This document shows, piece by piece, positions 8,196 through 16,115 of a DNA stretch of 64,000 nt. The notes under the pieces were generated by a model. It ran no database searches. It had not been told where the DNA came from and worked only from the letters and a program-made list of their open reading frames with translations. Position 1 is the first letter of the stretch, and every line of letters starts with the position of its first letter. Source of the stretch: Pseudolabrys sp. (GTDB lineage: Bacteria; Pseudomonadota; Alphaproteobacteria; Rhizobiales; Xanthobacteraceae). The position numbers were made by a program, and so were the translations under genes. The stretch lies in NCBI GenBank assembly GCA_026125895.1, contig JAHCKG010000012.1:1-64000 (forward strand), written 5' to 3'.

Positions 8196-8900
8196 GTGCT
8201 CGATCAGCCCGCCCCAGAGTTGAGTGACGACAGCGCCAGCGCCAAAGGCCGTGGCACCACGGTCGAACGTCTGGTCGAGCACCTGCGTGAGGGCATCCTT
8301 TACGGCCGCTACGCCGCCGGTCAGCGATTGATCGAAGCCGACCTGACGCGGACTTTCGGTGTCAGCCGTGGTCCGTTGCGCGAAGCATTTCGCCGGCTGT
8401 CGGCCGAGGGGCTGATCGAGAGCATCCCCAACCGCGGCGCGCTGGTGCGGCGGTTGACGCTCAAAGAAACGCGCGAGTTGTTCCAGATCCGCACCGCGCT
8501 GGAGATGCTGGCTGCGCAACTCGCCGCAGCCAATATCGCGACGCCAGGCGTGCGCGAGAAGTTCGAGGCGGCGATCATGCCGATCTGGAACGATTCACCG
8601 CGCAACGCGCCGCTCGCCTATCTCGACGAGAACAAGCTGTTTCACCAGGCCGTGGTCGAGGCCAGCGGCAACGATCAACTGGCGGCGGTCGGCCGCCAGC
8701 TTCAGTTGCCGCTGATCATGTTCCAGCTCAGCGGCGCGCTGACGCCGGACATCCTGGGGCAGTCCAACGCCGAACATCGAGCGGTTGCCAAGGCGATCCT
8801 CGCCGGCGACGGCGCCGCGGCGGCCGAAGGCATGCGCAAGCATCTCGACCGCGCCAGCCGCTTCTCCGAGCAATTGCCGCCGCAGGTCTTCCGGCTTTAA
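8196..8900 (+). CDS. GntR family regulator, FCD domain
   Basis: A 234-residue transcription factor with an amino-terminal winged helix (L-V-E-H-L-R-E-G-I-L-Y-G, then R-L-I-E-A-D-L-T-R-T-F-G-V-S-R-G-P-L-R-E-A-F-R-R-L, about residues 25-75). It is followed by an all-helical FCD ligand domain with the metal-binding pattern L-D-E-N-K-L-F-H and A-E-H-R-A-V. Proteins of this type repress catabolic operons and respond to an organic acid or CoA ester. It is divergent from the TRAP/ligase/lyase genes, which are the likely targets. The start is GTG at 8196. Confidence 0.9.
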   Translation: MLDQPAPELSDDSASAKGRGTTVERLVEHLREGILYGRYAAGQRLIEADLTRTFGVSRGPLREAFRRLSAEGLIESIPNRGALVRRLTLKETRELFQIRTALEMLAAQLAAANIATPGVREKFEAAIMPIWNDSPRNAPLAYLDENKLFHQAVVEASGNDQLAAVGRQLQLPLIMFQLSGALTPDILGQSNAEHRAVAKAILAGDGAAAAEGMRKHLDRASRFSEQLPPQVFRL

Positions 8901-8940
8901 ATCACCGCGCTGGCGGTGTTCGGCGGGAGCGTAGCGGCCC

Positions 8941-9831
8941 ATGATCGTCGTATTCGGATCGCTCAATGTCGATGTCGTCATGGAGATGGACGATGTGCCC
9001 TCGCGCGGCCAGACGGTCCTGGCTCGGTCGTCGCGCATCGAGCCTGGTGGCAAGGGCGCCAATCAGGCTCTCGCCGCGCGCCGTGCCGGTGCCGAAGTCA
9101 CTATGGTCGGCGCTGTCGGCCGCGATGCCTTCGCGAGCGTCGCGACCGGCAATCTCGAACAAGCCGGGGTCGATATCAGCCGCGTGGCGAGCGTTACCGC
9201 GGCGACCGGATGTGCCTCCATCTGGCTCGAAGCCGACGGCAGCAATCGCATCGGCGTGGCGCTCGGCGCCAATGCCGAGGCGCGGGCCGATCAGATCGAC
9301 GATGCCACCATCGGCGAGGCATCGTCGGTCCTGCTGCAAATGGAGACCCGGGCCGAGGAGACCGCGGCGGTGATCCGGCGATGCCGGGCACTGGGCGTGC
9401 GCTCGATCCTCAATCTGGCGCCGGCGGCGCGACTGCCGGATGTCGGCCTGTGCAGTCTGCTGGTCGTCAACGACGACGAGGCTCAGGCGCTGGCTGGCTG
9501 GGTCGGCGCTCGCGACGATGCGGCGAGCCTTCGGGCGGCGATCGGTTGCGATGTGATCCGGACGTTGGGTGCGCAAGGCTCGGAGGCGGCGACCGCCGGG
9601 GGCGTCTGGACGGTGCCGGCCTTTGCCGCGCAGGTGCACGACACCACGGCCGCGGGTGATTGCTATGTCGGCGTGCTCGCCGCCGCGCTCGACCGCGGTA
9701 TGCACTTGCCTGACGCCATGCGCGAGGCGAGCGCCGCCGCGGCTCTGGCGTGCGAGCGGCCGGGCAGCCAGGCCAGCCTCCCGGCCCGCGCGGACATCGC
9801 GGCGCGGCTGCGCGCTGCTCCGTCGCGCTGA
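8941..9831 (+). CDS. PfkB family sugar kinase, ribokinase-like
   Basis: A 296-residue cytosolic carbohydrate kinase. The first PfkB signature is seen as G-G-K-G-A-N-Q-A (about residues 38-45) and the second as D-T-T-A-A-G-D-C-Y (about residues 234-242). The latter is normally D-T-x-G-A-G-D, so Gly is replaced by Ala in the anion-hole loop, while the catalytic Asp is kept. Start S-L-N-V-D-V-V and the monovalent-ion and nucleotide regions suggest ribokinase or a close nucleoside/sugar kinase. It lies 40 bases after the GntR gene. It is the last chromosomal gene before the integrated element. Confidence 0.87.
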   Translation: MIVVFGSLNVDVVMEMDDVPSRGQTVLARSSRIEPGGKGANQALAARRAGAEVTMVGAVGRDAFASVATGNLEQAGVDISRVASVTAATGCASIWLEADGSNRIGVALGANAEARADQIDDATIGEASSVLLQMETRAEETAAVIRRCRALGVRSILNLAPAARLPDVGLCSLLVVNDDEAQALAGWVGARDDAASLRAAIGCDVIRTLGAQGSEAATAGGVWTVPAFAAQVHDTTAAGDCYVGVLAAALDRGMHLPDAMREASAAAALACERPGSQASLPARADIAARLRAAPSR

Positions 9832-9877
9832 TGCGGCACGTGAGGATCGGTTCTTAAGCGATTGATATTTTGAGAAA

Positions 9878-9925
9878 GTTGGTCGGGGCGGCGAGATTTG
9901 AACTAACGACCCCTAGTCTCCCAGA
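9878..9925 (-). repeat. attachment repeat, displaced 3' end of tRNA-Pro
   Basis: These 48 bases match 33404-33451 at 47 positions; the one difference is A at 9905 against C at 33431, which would break a pair in the T-stem. They correspond to the tRNA-Pro gene from the anticodon loop to the CCA end plus two further bases, read on the minus strand. Beyond 9925 the similarity stops, so this is not a working tRNA but the original gene end pushed away by integration. Confidence 0.93.
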
Positions 9926-10042
9926 TCGAATTTACGGCTTTTCCGGATTTTCACCGACTTTCCTTAGGTGCCAAAAGTGCCTTGATTACGGCTACTTTCG
10001 CAATACTGTGTTTCCCCAAGTCTCCTCTGATTTGCCCGCGCC

Positions 10043-10062
10043 GTGGCTACCCGGTGCCTACA
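10043..10062 (+). repeat. candidate integrase arm-type repeat, left end
   Basis: GTGGCTACCCGGTGCCTACA here and a copy with 18 of 20 identical bases at 33320-33339 lie 118 and 65 bases inside the two attachment repeats, in the same orientation. Paired short repeats just inside both ends are the usual layout of arm-type integrase sites. The left copy overlaps the first possible GTG of the integrase, which argues for a later start codon. Confidence 0.45.
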
Positions 10063-10075
10063 CGGGAAGAACTGG

Positions 10076-11401
10076 GTGCCCTCTGTCCACAGACTAACGA
10101 AGAGCCTCGTCGACGCCCTCGAGCCGGGCTCCAAGACCAAGTTGACCTACGACGGGGAGCTGGCCGGGTTCGGCGTCCGCGTAACGCCCGCCGGTGCCAA
10201 ATCGTGGATTGTTGAATATCGGGCCGGCGGAGGCGGGCGGACGGCGCCCAAGCGCCGGATGACGTTGGGGTCGGTGAAGACGATCACAGCCGACCAGGCG
10301 CGGCGCACCGCGAAAGACATTCTTGCCCGCGCGCGCCTTGGCGAGGATCCAGCGGCCGAGCTCGCTGAAGACCGACGTGCCGCCACGGTCGCCGATCTCT
10401 CGGAGCGATTTCTCGATCATGTCAGGGCGACAAAGAAACCTCGTACCGGTGATCTATACGAAATTTACTTTCGGAAGCATGTACTGCCTGCGCTCGGGCC
10501 AAAGAGGGCGCGCGACGTCACGCCGCGAGACGTTGATCGGCTGCACAAACGCATTGGCCAGACGGCCCCGATTACAGCCAATCGCGTCATCATGCTGCTT
10601 TCTGGCTTTTTCCGATGGGCCGGTAAAGGCGCTCAGGGCGAGGTGCCGCGCGATTTTGCACCGACCGCTGACATCGAGCGGTTCAGAGAAGCGCCCCGCG
10701 AACGATATCTGACGCCCGATGAGTTCGCACGTCTTGGCGATGCGATCCGCCAGGCCGAAACTGTCGGCGTTGCGTATGAGGTTGATGAAGCCCGGCCGAC
10801 GGCGAAGCACGCTCGTAAGCCCGAAAATAGACTTCGGCACATTGACCCGCACGCAGCAGGCGCAATCCGCCTGCTGCTATTCACCGGCGCTCGGCTGCGA
10901 GAAATTCTGCATCTTCGATGGGATGAAGTCGATTTTAGCCGTGGCGTCCTCTGGCTTGCTGATAGCAAGACCGGCCGCAAGCCGATTGTTCTCAACGCGC
11001 CGGCGCTCGCGGTCCTTTCGTCACTTCAGAAGCTGCGCATAGGCCATTACGTCATCGCCGGCGCATTCGCCGGCCGCGACGACGAGAAGCCGCGAACCGA
11101 TCTCAAAAAGCCATGGGCGCTCGTTTCAGAGCGCGCGGGCCTATCCGGCGTTCGAATACATGATCTTCGTCACAGTTTTGCGAGTGTCGGCGCCGGCGAA
11201 CACCTTGGCTTGCCAGTCATTGGTAAGCTCCTCGGCCATCGAAACCCAGAAACAACGCAGCGCTACGCACACCTAGCGGACGATCCGCTTCGCCGCGCCA
11301 GCGAACGAATTGCTGCCGGCATTGCGGCGCGGCTAGGCGAGCCCGTGGCTCAATCTGCGGACGTCATTCCGCTGAACCCCGAGCGCCAGACGAAGGGGTA
11401 A
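10076..11401 (+). CDS. int: tyrosine-type site-specific integrase
   Basis: Catalyses integration and excision of the element at tRNA-Pro. About 441 residues. The order is an amino-terminal DUF4102-type domain (L-T-Y-D-G-E-L-A-G-F-G-V-R-V), a core-binding SAM-like domain (about residues 110-190) and a catalytic domain with all expected residues: Arg in T-G-A-R-L-R-E-I-L, Lys in D-S-K-T-G-R-K, H-D-L-R-H-S-F, G-H-R-N-P-E-T-T and the nucleophile in Q-R-Y-A-H-L. It is therefore probably active. The start is uncertain: GTG at 10076 is used because an upstream GTG at 10043 lies inside a terminal repeat; similarity to the family begins only around V-H-R-L-T-K. Confidence 0.93.
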   Translation: MPSVHRLTKSLVDALEPGSKTKLTYDGELAGFGVRVTPAGAKSWIVEYRAGGGGRTAPKRRMTLGSVKTITADQARRTAKDILARARLGEDPAAELAEDRRAATVADLSERFLDHVRATKKPRTGDLYEIYFRKHVLPALGPKRARDVTPRDVDRLHKRIGQTAPITANRVIMLLSGFFRWAGKGAQGEVPRDFAPTADIERFREAPRERYLTPDEFARLGDAIRQAETVGVAYEVDEARPTAKHARKPENRLRHIDPHAAGAIRLLLFTGARLREILHLRWDEVDFSRGVLWLADSKTGRKPIVLNAPALAVLSSLQKLRIGHYVIAGAFAGRDDEKPRTDLKKPWALVSERAGLSGVRIHDLRHSFASVGAGEHLGLPVIGKLLGHRNPETTQRYAHLADDPLRRASERIAAGIAARLGEPVAQSADVIPLNPERQTKG

Positions 11402-11405
11402 GCCG

Positions 11406-12326
11406 ATGTCTAGCGCACCCGAATTTCCCGTGCGGATGAAGCAAGCGCTGCGGCGGCCGCTCTTCACCGCCGACGAAGCTGTCGCGAATATCCCGGCGTC
11501 GGTCGATCCTACCCCGGCCGCTAACATTGCGGCGACACTGAATAGAGTTTTTGACGAAGCTCTAACCTGGGCCGATCATGATGATCGGATCCCCAGCCCC
11601 ACCGCCCTCAAGAGGTTTTACGGGAACGTTGCCACCGCGGCGGAGAGGCTTCGCGAGCTGCTTGGATCGGATGCCATACGCTGGTTGCAGCGAGATGATT
11701 TAACGTCTCGGTACTATGGCGGCGAGCGAGCTGTCGAACTTCAGAAAATGGTCGATCAGGCGACAGTGTCTGCCTTGATGTCCCAGCCGGAGGGCTATGT
11801 GCTGGCGCTGCAAGCCAAGCCGGAGATCTCGCTCGCTTCATTGAGGGAGGAAGTGGTTGGCGACACCATCGGCGGAATTCCCGCCGCGCTTCGGACAATT
11901 CAAACTCTCGCGGACTTCTGGAGCAGCATTGAGGTGGTGGCGCCGGCACAGGCCAGATTTGGGCGCGCATTTCAACGCGAGGTGTATCGCGGCCTCGCGC
12001 AGCTTCACCTTGACCGGTTCGGAGAGCTCCAACTCGGTCGGCGCGACGATCTGCCGGGCGATAGTTCTGGAGCATCCGACCAATGGGTGAACCATGTCGC
12101 CCACCATGCGTTGCGGGCGGTTGATCAGAGCGGTGTTGACCTCTTCGACGAAGATTTCCTTACTCGGCGCGCGTTCGACGACGTGAAAAAGGCCTTCCTC
12201 GACTTCAAGGTAAAAACGGCATTCGCGCACGGCGAACGACTAAGCGGTCTGGCTGTGGATATCAGGACGGACTTTATGCGCGAGTGCTGGCCTCGCACAA
12301 GTCATTGGCTGACCGATGATATTTGA
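11406..12326 (+). CDS. hypothetical protein of the element, mostly helical
   Basis: A 306-residue soluble protein that I do not recognise. It begins five bases after the integrase stop, so it is probably co-transcribed. The composition suggests helices throughout, with no signal peptide, membrane segment, zinc pattern or nucleotide-binding loop. A segment around residues 225-260 (Q-W-V-N-H-V-A-H-H-A-L-R-A-V) contains two adjacent histidines but no clear catalytic pattern. An inverted repeat follows its stop at 12336. It could be an excision or immunity factor because of the neighbouring integrase, but nothing in the sequence establishes that. Confidence 0.65.
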   Translation: MSSAPEFPVRMKQALRRPLFTADEAVANIPASVDPTPAANIAATLNRVFDEALTWADHDDRIPSPTALKRFYGNVATAAERLRELLGSDAIRWLQRDDLTSRYYGGERAVELQKMVDQATVSALMSQPEGYVLALQAKPEISLASLREEVVGDTIGGIPAALRTIQTLADFWSSIEVVAPAQARFGRAFQREVYRGLAQLHLDRFGELQLGRRDDLPGDSSGASDQWVNHVAHHALRAVDQSGVDLFDEDFLTRRAFDDVKKAFLDFKVKTAFAHGERLSGLAVDIRTDFMRECWPRTSHWLTDDI

Positions 12327-12335
12327 AACGGGGGT

Positions 12336-12362
12336 GAAGTTTTTCAAAATTGGAAAAACTTC
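12336..12362. repeat. inverted repeat upstream of the HTH gene
   Basis: GAAGTTTTTC and its exact complement GAAAAACTTC are separated by seven bases, followed by a T-rich stretch. The site stands 70 bases before the AlpA-like gene and 10 bases after the preceding stop, so it could be an operator, a terminator for the integrase unit, or both. The central TTTTTCAAAATTG recurs with one change (TTTTTCAGAATTG) at 15464-15476, just before another gene, which favours a protein-binding site. Confidence 0.5.
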
Positions 12363-12431
12363 GCTCCCTTTATTTTTCTCTGAACCGCGCGCTCTCCTCC
12401 ATGCACCCGACATCGCATGGAGTTTCCTAAG

Positions 12432-12626
12432 ATGGCACAGCGCTATCGCGATACCGCCGAGACCGCCCAGCGCCTGAACCTGAGCGTTTCGACCCTCAAC
12501 AAATGGCGCCTCACCGGCGAGGGGCCGCGTTTCATCAAGCTGGGCCGCCGCGTCGTTTACGGCGACGAGGACGTCGACGAATTCGTCCGGCAGCGCTCAC
12601 GGCAATCAACCGCCGAATTCGCGTGA
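12432..12626 (+). CDS. AlpA-like helix-turn-helix regulator
   Basis: A 64-residue winged-helix protein of the MerR/AlpA excisionase type: T-A-Q-R-L-N-L-S-V-S-T-L-N-K-W-R-L-T-G-E followed by G-P-R-F-I-K-L-G-R-R-V-V-Y and D-V-D-E-F-V. In P4-like satellites and integrative elements such proteins activate integrase or act as excision factors. An ATG at 12417 is also in frame, but the ATG at 12432 has GGAG nine bases upstream and is preferred. Its small size and position after the integrase unit fit a recombination directionality or transcription factor. Confidence 0.82.
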   Translation: MAQRYRDTAETAQRLNLSVSTLNKWRLTGEGPRFIKLGRRVVYGDEDVDEFVRQRSRQSTAEFA

Positions 12627-12634
12627 GCTCGGCC

Positions 12635-13153
12635 ATGGCCAAGAAACCCAAGCGCGGCCGGCCGCTGGGCACGTCGCTTTATTGCGAGGCGGTCATGGCG
12701 CGGGCGCTGACCGAGGCCTTGCCGCCGATGCGGCCGCATACCGCCGCTGGCTGGATCACCGTCGCAATGGCCGAGAGCTTCGATCTCGCGGCCCTGATCT
12801 ACATGGGGCCAGGCGGCCCGGCCTTCATGGTGAGGCTCTCCGCCGACACTCGAATGGCGAGCTTCAATTCCAAGACCAAGCATCTCGCCGCCGTCGTCGA
12901 CAAGATCTTCCGAAGCGGCCCCATGCGCGACCGATGGGCGGCGCTCGAAGACGTCGCGACCTGGCGCGGGGCAATCCGAGCGTTCCGCGTCGGCGACTGG
13001 CCGGGCTTCGATCGAGCGATGTCAGACCTAGCGGGACGCGGCTGGGGCCAAACGCTCAACATTCTGCGCCGGCGAGTGCTCGAGATTGCCGCCCTCGGCG
13101 GAGCGATGCCGCCGGACATGTCCGGCAAACCAAAACGAAAGGCTCGGCGCTGA
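12635..13153 (+). CDS. hypothetical protein of the element
   Basis: A 172-residue basic protein I cannot assign. The beginning M-A-K-K-P-K-R-G-R-P-L-G looks like a short AT-hook-like basic arm. The middle contains W-I-T-V-A-M-A-E-S-F-D-L-A-A-L-I, and the end is again basic (K-P-K-R-K-A-R-R). A GTG at 12623 overlapping the stop of the preceding HTH gene (GTGA) would be a coupled alternative start. The stop lies inside a strong terminator-like hairpin (13138-13168), so it is the last gene of a short unit. A DNA-binding role is only suggested by charge. Confidence 0.6.
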   Translation: MAKKPKRGRPLGTSLYCEAVMARALTEALPPMRPHTAAGWITVAMAESFDLAALIYMGPGGPAFMVRLSADTRMASFNSKTKHLAAVVDKIFRSGPMRDRWAALEDVATWRGAIRAFRVGDWPGFDRAMSDLAGRGWGQTLNILRRRVLEIAALGGAMPPDMSGKPKRKARR

Positions 13154-13168
13154 AGACGCCGAGCCTTT
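13138..13168 (+). terminator. rho-independent-like hairpin
   Basis: AAAGGCTCGGCG and CGCCGAGCCTTT form a perfect 12-bp stem around a seven-base loop, ending in a short T-run. It overlaps the stop codon of the preceding gene and lies 44 bases before the RepA-like gene. The run of T is short, so partial read-through is possible. Confidence 0.7.
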
Positions 13169-13212
13169 GTGATGTGCCGATGGGGTAGCGGCGCAATGGA
13201 GAGCGCAAACCT

Positions 13213-14274
13213 ATGCCGACCAGTGATGGCGAGCAAGATGAAAATGACGCTGACGGCGCATGGCGCCCCAGCGGGGAAATGGACGATGACTTGCCTGACG
13301 ATCTCTTCGCCGAACCGGCATATACAGGGCTTCCATTTGTCACCAGCGGCGAAGACGCTGCACGGCGTTGGATCATCGACGGGCTAATCGCTCGGGGCGA
13401 TGTCTCTCTATTGATCGCACCACCCTTTGGCGGAAAGAGTGTACTCACCGCGCACCTGGCGCATCATGTGGGACGCGGCGCGCACTGGTTCGGACGCGGG
13501 GCTACCCGCACCGGGGTTCTTATCATTGCCGGCGAGCGCGCGCGGGAACAACTGCGGCGCATTGAAGCGCTCACGGTCGAGCACGGCGCCGCCGACGTCT
13601 TCGTCGTAAACGGTGCCGGGCTGGATCTTCGCCGGCGAGAAGATGCAACCGCCCGCATAATTCGCACCGTCGCAGCCGCTCGGCAACGTTGCTCCGAAAT
13701 CGGCTTAATCATCTGCGATACGCTGGCGAGCCTGAGCACTGGCGCCGATGAAAACTCAGGCGCGGACATGACGCGAAGCATGGCCAGCCTGGCGGCAGTC
13801 AGGGACAACATCGGCGGCCACGTCATGGCGGTGCACCACACGCCGCGCGACAATCCGCGCGCCGCCCGAGGGCATTCCTCGATCGACGGCGCCGCCGATA
13901 TGATCCTCGGGTTAGACCGGCCGAACGGCCGCCATCGCTGGCGCGTGCTCGCCGCCAACGGGCTGCCCGAGCCGTTCCCGACGGCAGAATTCTCCATCGG
14001 CTCTCATGACGGCCCGGACGGATCGACGGCTATCGTTCGATCGGTGGCGGCTGAACTGTCGCCGCGCGACGCCGCGGTGCTGGCCGGGCTACGGAAGGCA
14101 GGCCAGCCCATCAATGTCGCCGAGTTTATCCGCACCATTGCCGATGACGCCCTGCCAGCTGAAGGGGACGCCAAGCGCAAGGCGTGCGAGCGCGCCCTTG
14201 AGGCTCTCAACGCCGCCGGCCTGGTGCTGATCACCGGAACCGGGCGGACGCGCTTGGTGCGCGCCGCCCCATGA
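13213..14274 (+). CDS. RepA-like AAA/RecA-fold replicative ATPase
   Basis: A 353-residue ATPase of the RepA/KaiC-like helicase group found in plasmids and phage satellites. Phosphate-binding loop P-P-F-G-G-K-S (about residues 71-77), Walker B L-I-I-C-D-T-L-A-S-L (about residues 162-171), and a later conserved V-H-H-T-P (about residues 204-208) with G-H-S-S-I-D-G-A-A-D are seen. These fit a hexameric helicase or origin opener. The carboxy terminus is predicted to be a winged helix. The array of TGTCC/GGACA motifs begins four bases after its stop, which supports a replication role. No primase domain is seen, so host or helper primase would be needed. Confidence 0.83.
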   Translation: MPTSDGEQDENDADGAWRPSGEMDDDLPDDLFAEPAYTGLPFVTSGEDAARRWIIDGLIARGDVSLLIAPPFGGKSVLTAHLAHHVGRGAHWFGRGATRTGVLIIAGERAREQLRRIEALTVEHGAADVFVVNGAGLDLRRREDATARIIRTVAAARQRCSEIGLIICDTLASLSTGADENSGADMTRSMASLAAVRDNIGGHVMAVHHTPRDNPRAARGHSSIDGAADMILGLDRPNGRHRWRVLAANGLPEPFPTAEFSIGSHDGPDGSTAIVRSVAAELSPRDAAVLAGLRKAGQPINVAEFIRTIADDALPAEGDAKRKACERALEALNAAGLVLITGTGRTRLVRAAP

Positions 14275-14277
14275 TCC

Positions 14278-14457
14278 GGACACGCCCACCATGTCCATAT
14301 GTGTCCACACTGTCCTTTTCGGTGGACGCTGGACTGCCGCTCCGGCGCATCCGGACAAACCGGACAGCCCCCTTAAAGAGGGGGCGTTGTCCGGAGTTTT
14401 TGTCCACTCCGGAATGCGCGCCGGAAGCGGACGCGGCAAGTCTGTCCATTCGTGTCC
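14278..14457. repeat. iteron-like array, candidate replication origin
   Basis: Ten copies of TGTCC or its complement GGACA lie in 180 bases, at 14278, 14292, 14302, 14311, 14353, 14362, 14388, 14401, 14443 and 14453. Several neighbours are 9-10 bases apart, one helical turn. Five copies extend to TGTCCA. A C5-T/A-G5 hairpin (CCCCCTTAAAGAGGGGG) sits in the middle. The array directly follows the RepA-like gene. An open frame crossing it is ignored because its similarity and likely start lie after 14468. Confidence 0.65.
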
Positions 14458-14467
14458 AGAGCGTCCA

Positions 14468-14740
14468 ATGACCGATCGGATGACCCTTAAGGAACTGCGA
14501 TTGGCCAAATGCCAAAAGTGCGGGCATGAGGGCGTGGTGCCGAAGGTGGCACCGACGACGGCGCGCCTTCGCTGCCGAGCATGCGGCCAAGCAATGCAGT
14601 TGCGACACGCCGTCGGCCTGCGCCCGTGTCTTCTCAAGGCGAACAACGGCAAGCGTGCGATGCAGAACAAGCGCGCCGCCGAGGTCGCGCAGCGCTACTC
14701 GCCGCTGCCTGAAGGCGGAGACGGCCTTGATGACATCTAA
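14468..14740 (+). CDS. small zinc-ribbon-like protein
   Basis: A 90-residue basic protein with two C-x2-C knuckles: C-Q-K-C-G-H (about residues 15-20) and C-R-A-C-G (about residues 38-42), spaced like a zinc ribbon. The rest is rich in Lys and Arg. Small phage zinc ribbons often bind nucleic acid or regulate late genes, but no specific family is recognised. The start is the ATG at 14468, after the iteron-like array; an earlier in-frame ATG at 14291 would translate the repeats and is rejected. Confidence 0.6.
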   Translation: MTDRMTLKELRLAKCQKCGHEGVVPKVAPTTARLRCRACGQAMQLRHAVGLRPCLLKANNGKRAMQNKRAAEVAQRYSPLPEGGDGLDDI

Positions 14741-14887
14741 CTCATTGAGAGGACTCGGGATTGAGGCTCAAAGCGTTTAGGGACCGTGTTTTGGTATCGA
14801 CTAGGTGCGGCGGTTAATCCGCCCGGCCTTTGAGCATATTCAGTGCGGTGAAAATCGCGCTTTACTAGACAAAATCGAGGTGACGGT

Positions 14888-15412
14888 ATGGCGAAGAAAT
14901 CATCGAAAAAGGCCGTAAAAGCGGGCACAAAGTGCGACACAAGTCGCGGATTATCAGGCATCGAACTTGCGCTGGAATGCGACATCAGCAAGCAGCGGAC
15001 CTCACAACTCGAGGCCGAAGGGGTCTTCGTTCGGAATTCGGCCGGCCGATTTGAGCGGCGCCGGAATGTGATTGCCTACATTCGCCGCGTCCGTGATGAA
15101 AGCCGGGAAAGTTCACGTTCGCCGGAGGCAAAACGTTTTCTTGCGGCGAAGGCGCAAGCCGCGGAGCTTCGCAACGCAGCCACCGAAGGCGAGTTGATCC
15201 CAATCGCCACGGTAGCGGAAGCGGTGGAAGAAATGGTCTCCGCATTTCGGTCGGAGCTGTCGGGCGTGCCCGCTGCCTCGAGCCGCGACCTCGACGTTCG
15301 CGCCTCGATCGAAGGTCACCTGAATGCAGCAATCGAGCGCTGCCGCCAGCGGCTCGAAAAGCTTGCGCCGGACATCGCGGCGGGCCGCGATCCGCTCAAA
15401 TCCACAGCCTGA
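14888..15412 (+). CDS. Nu1-like phage terminase small subunit
   Basis: A 174-residue protein with a basic tail (M-A-K-K-S-S-K-K), an amino-terminal helix-turn-helix with L-S-G-I-E-L-A-L-E-C-D-I-S-K-Q-R-T-S-Q-L-E-A-E-G-V, then a long helical part with A-K-A-Q-A-A-E-L-R-N-A-A-T-E-G-E-L-I-P. This last pattern (a charged helix followed by G-E-L-I-P) is common in Nu1-like DNA-packaging proteins, which recognise the packaging site. No large terminase follows. If the assignment holds, the element could redirect a helper phage's packaging motor, as satellites do. AGGTGACGGT before the ATG is a fair ribosome-binding site. Confidence 0.65.
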   Translation: MAKKSSKKAVKAGTKCDTSRGLSGIELALECDISKQRTSQLEAEGVFVRNSAGRFERRRNVIAYIRRVRDESRESSRSPEAKRFLAAKAQAAELRNAATEGELIPIATVAEAVEEMVSAFRSELSGVPAASSRDLDVRASIEGHLNAAIERCRQRLEKLAPDIAAGRDPLKSTA

Positions 15413-15510
15413 TTTTTGAAAAGGCCGAATTCGGTGAGGCGCGTCAATGAGATAGCGGGGGAATTTTTCAGAATTGAGAGTGAGCCCGCAGCCCCCGTAG
15501 CTTCGGCGGC

Positions 15511-15858
15511 ATGTCGAAGCCACTCGCGAAGTCAACGTTCACCGTTCCGCGTCTCAAGGCGGTGCTGGTCGCGGCCCGCGAAGACGCGAACGCCGCGCGT
15601 CTCGAAATGCGCGCGGCCAATCGAACGATTTTGAGGGCCCTGTTGCTGCGCGACGATCGGGCGGCGCTGGAAGGTCGGGAGCGCGAACAGGTCGCCAGGG
15701 TCGCCTTACGCCGGTCGAATGAGATCATCACGGCGGCGCTTGCCGAGTTGGCAGAAATGAACGCGCGGTTGCCGGCGCTCGATCCGAGCCATATGGCGAG
15801 TAATCCGGATGCGCTCCTGACCATCATCCGCAACGCCATCACCGCGGAGCTCGCATGA
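15511..15858 (+). CDS. small helical protein of the element
   Basis: A 115-residue protein, nearly all charged helix, with heptad-like spacing in R-D-D-R-A-A-L-E-G-R-E-R-E-Q-V-A-R-V. No known family is recognised. It follows the small terminase, and its stop overlaps the next start (ATGA), which supports a shared transcript. A copy of the TTTTTCA[AG]AATTG motif stands 35 bases before the start. Confidence 0.55.
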   Translation: MSKPLAKSTFTVPRLKAVLVAAREDANAARLEMRAANRTILRALLLRDDRAALEGREREQVARVALRRSNEIITAALAELAEMNARLPALDPSHMASNPDALLTIIRNAITAELA

Positions 15859-16094
15859 CACCGAAGACATCAGCCGCTCACGCGATTGTCGTCGCAGAGA
15901 TCTACGCGGGGCGACGGCAACCCGCGGCCGTCACGCCGACCATCATCACGAAGGGTTCGGCTCTTGACTGTCGCTCAGTCTACGCGAGCCGCACTGCGCA
16001 AGTCGCCAATGCGCAAACTGAACCCGCCAGTGAGAAAATACTCAGCGTGTCCGACGCGATTTACGCATTTCGTCGGCCTGGTCGGCGTTGCTAA
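15855..16094 (+). CDS. hypothetical small protein
   Basis: A 79-residue frame starting with an ATG that overlaps the stop of the preceding gene (ATGA), the main support for it being real. There is no recognisable motif; the composition is not strongly biased and no membrane helix is evident. It could also be a chance frame between two genuine genes. Confidence 0.35.
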   Translation: MTPKTSAAHAIVVAEIYAGRRQPAAVTPTIITKGSALDCRSVYASRTAQVANAQTEPASEKILSVSDAIYAFRRPGRRC

Positions 16095-16115
16095 CTAAGT
16101 CTTTGGAGATCTCGT

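Noticed and set aside
9878-9925. A second tRNA-Pro
   Set aside because: Only the 3' half is present, with a T-stem mismatch; no 5' half precedes on the minus strand.
9870-10097. Frame translating G-A-A-R-F-E-L-T-T-P-S
   Set aside because: This is the well-known false protein produced by translating a tRNA gene end; here it only marks the attachment repeat.
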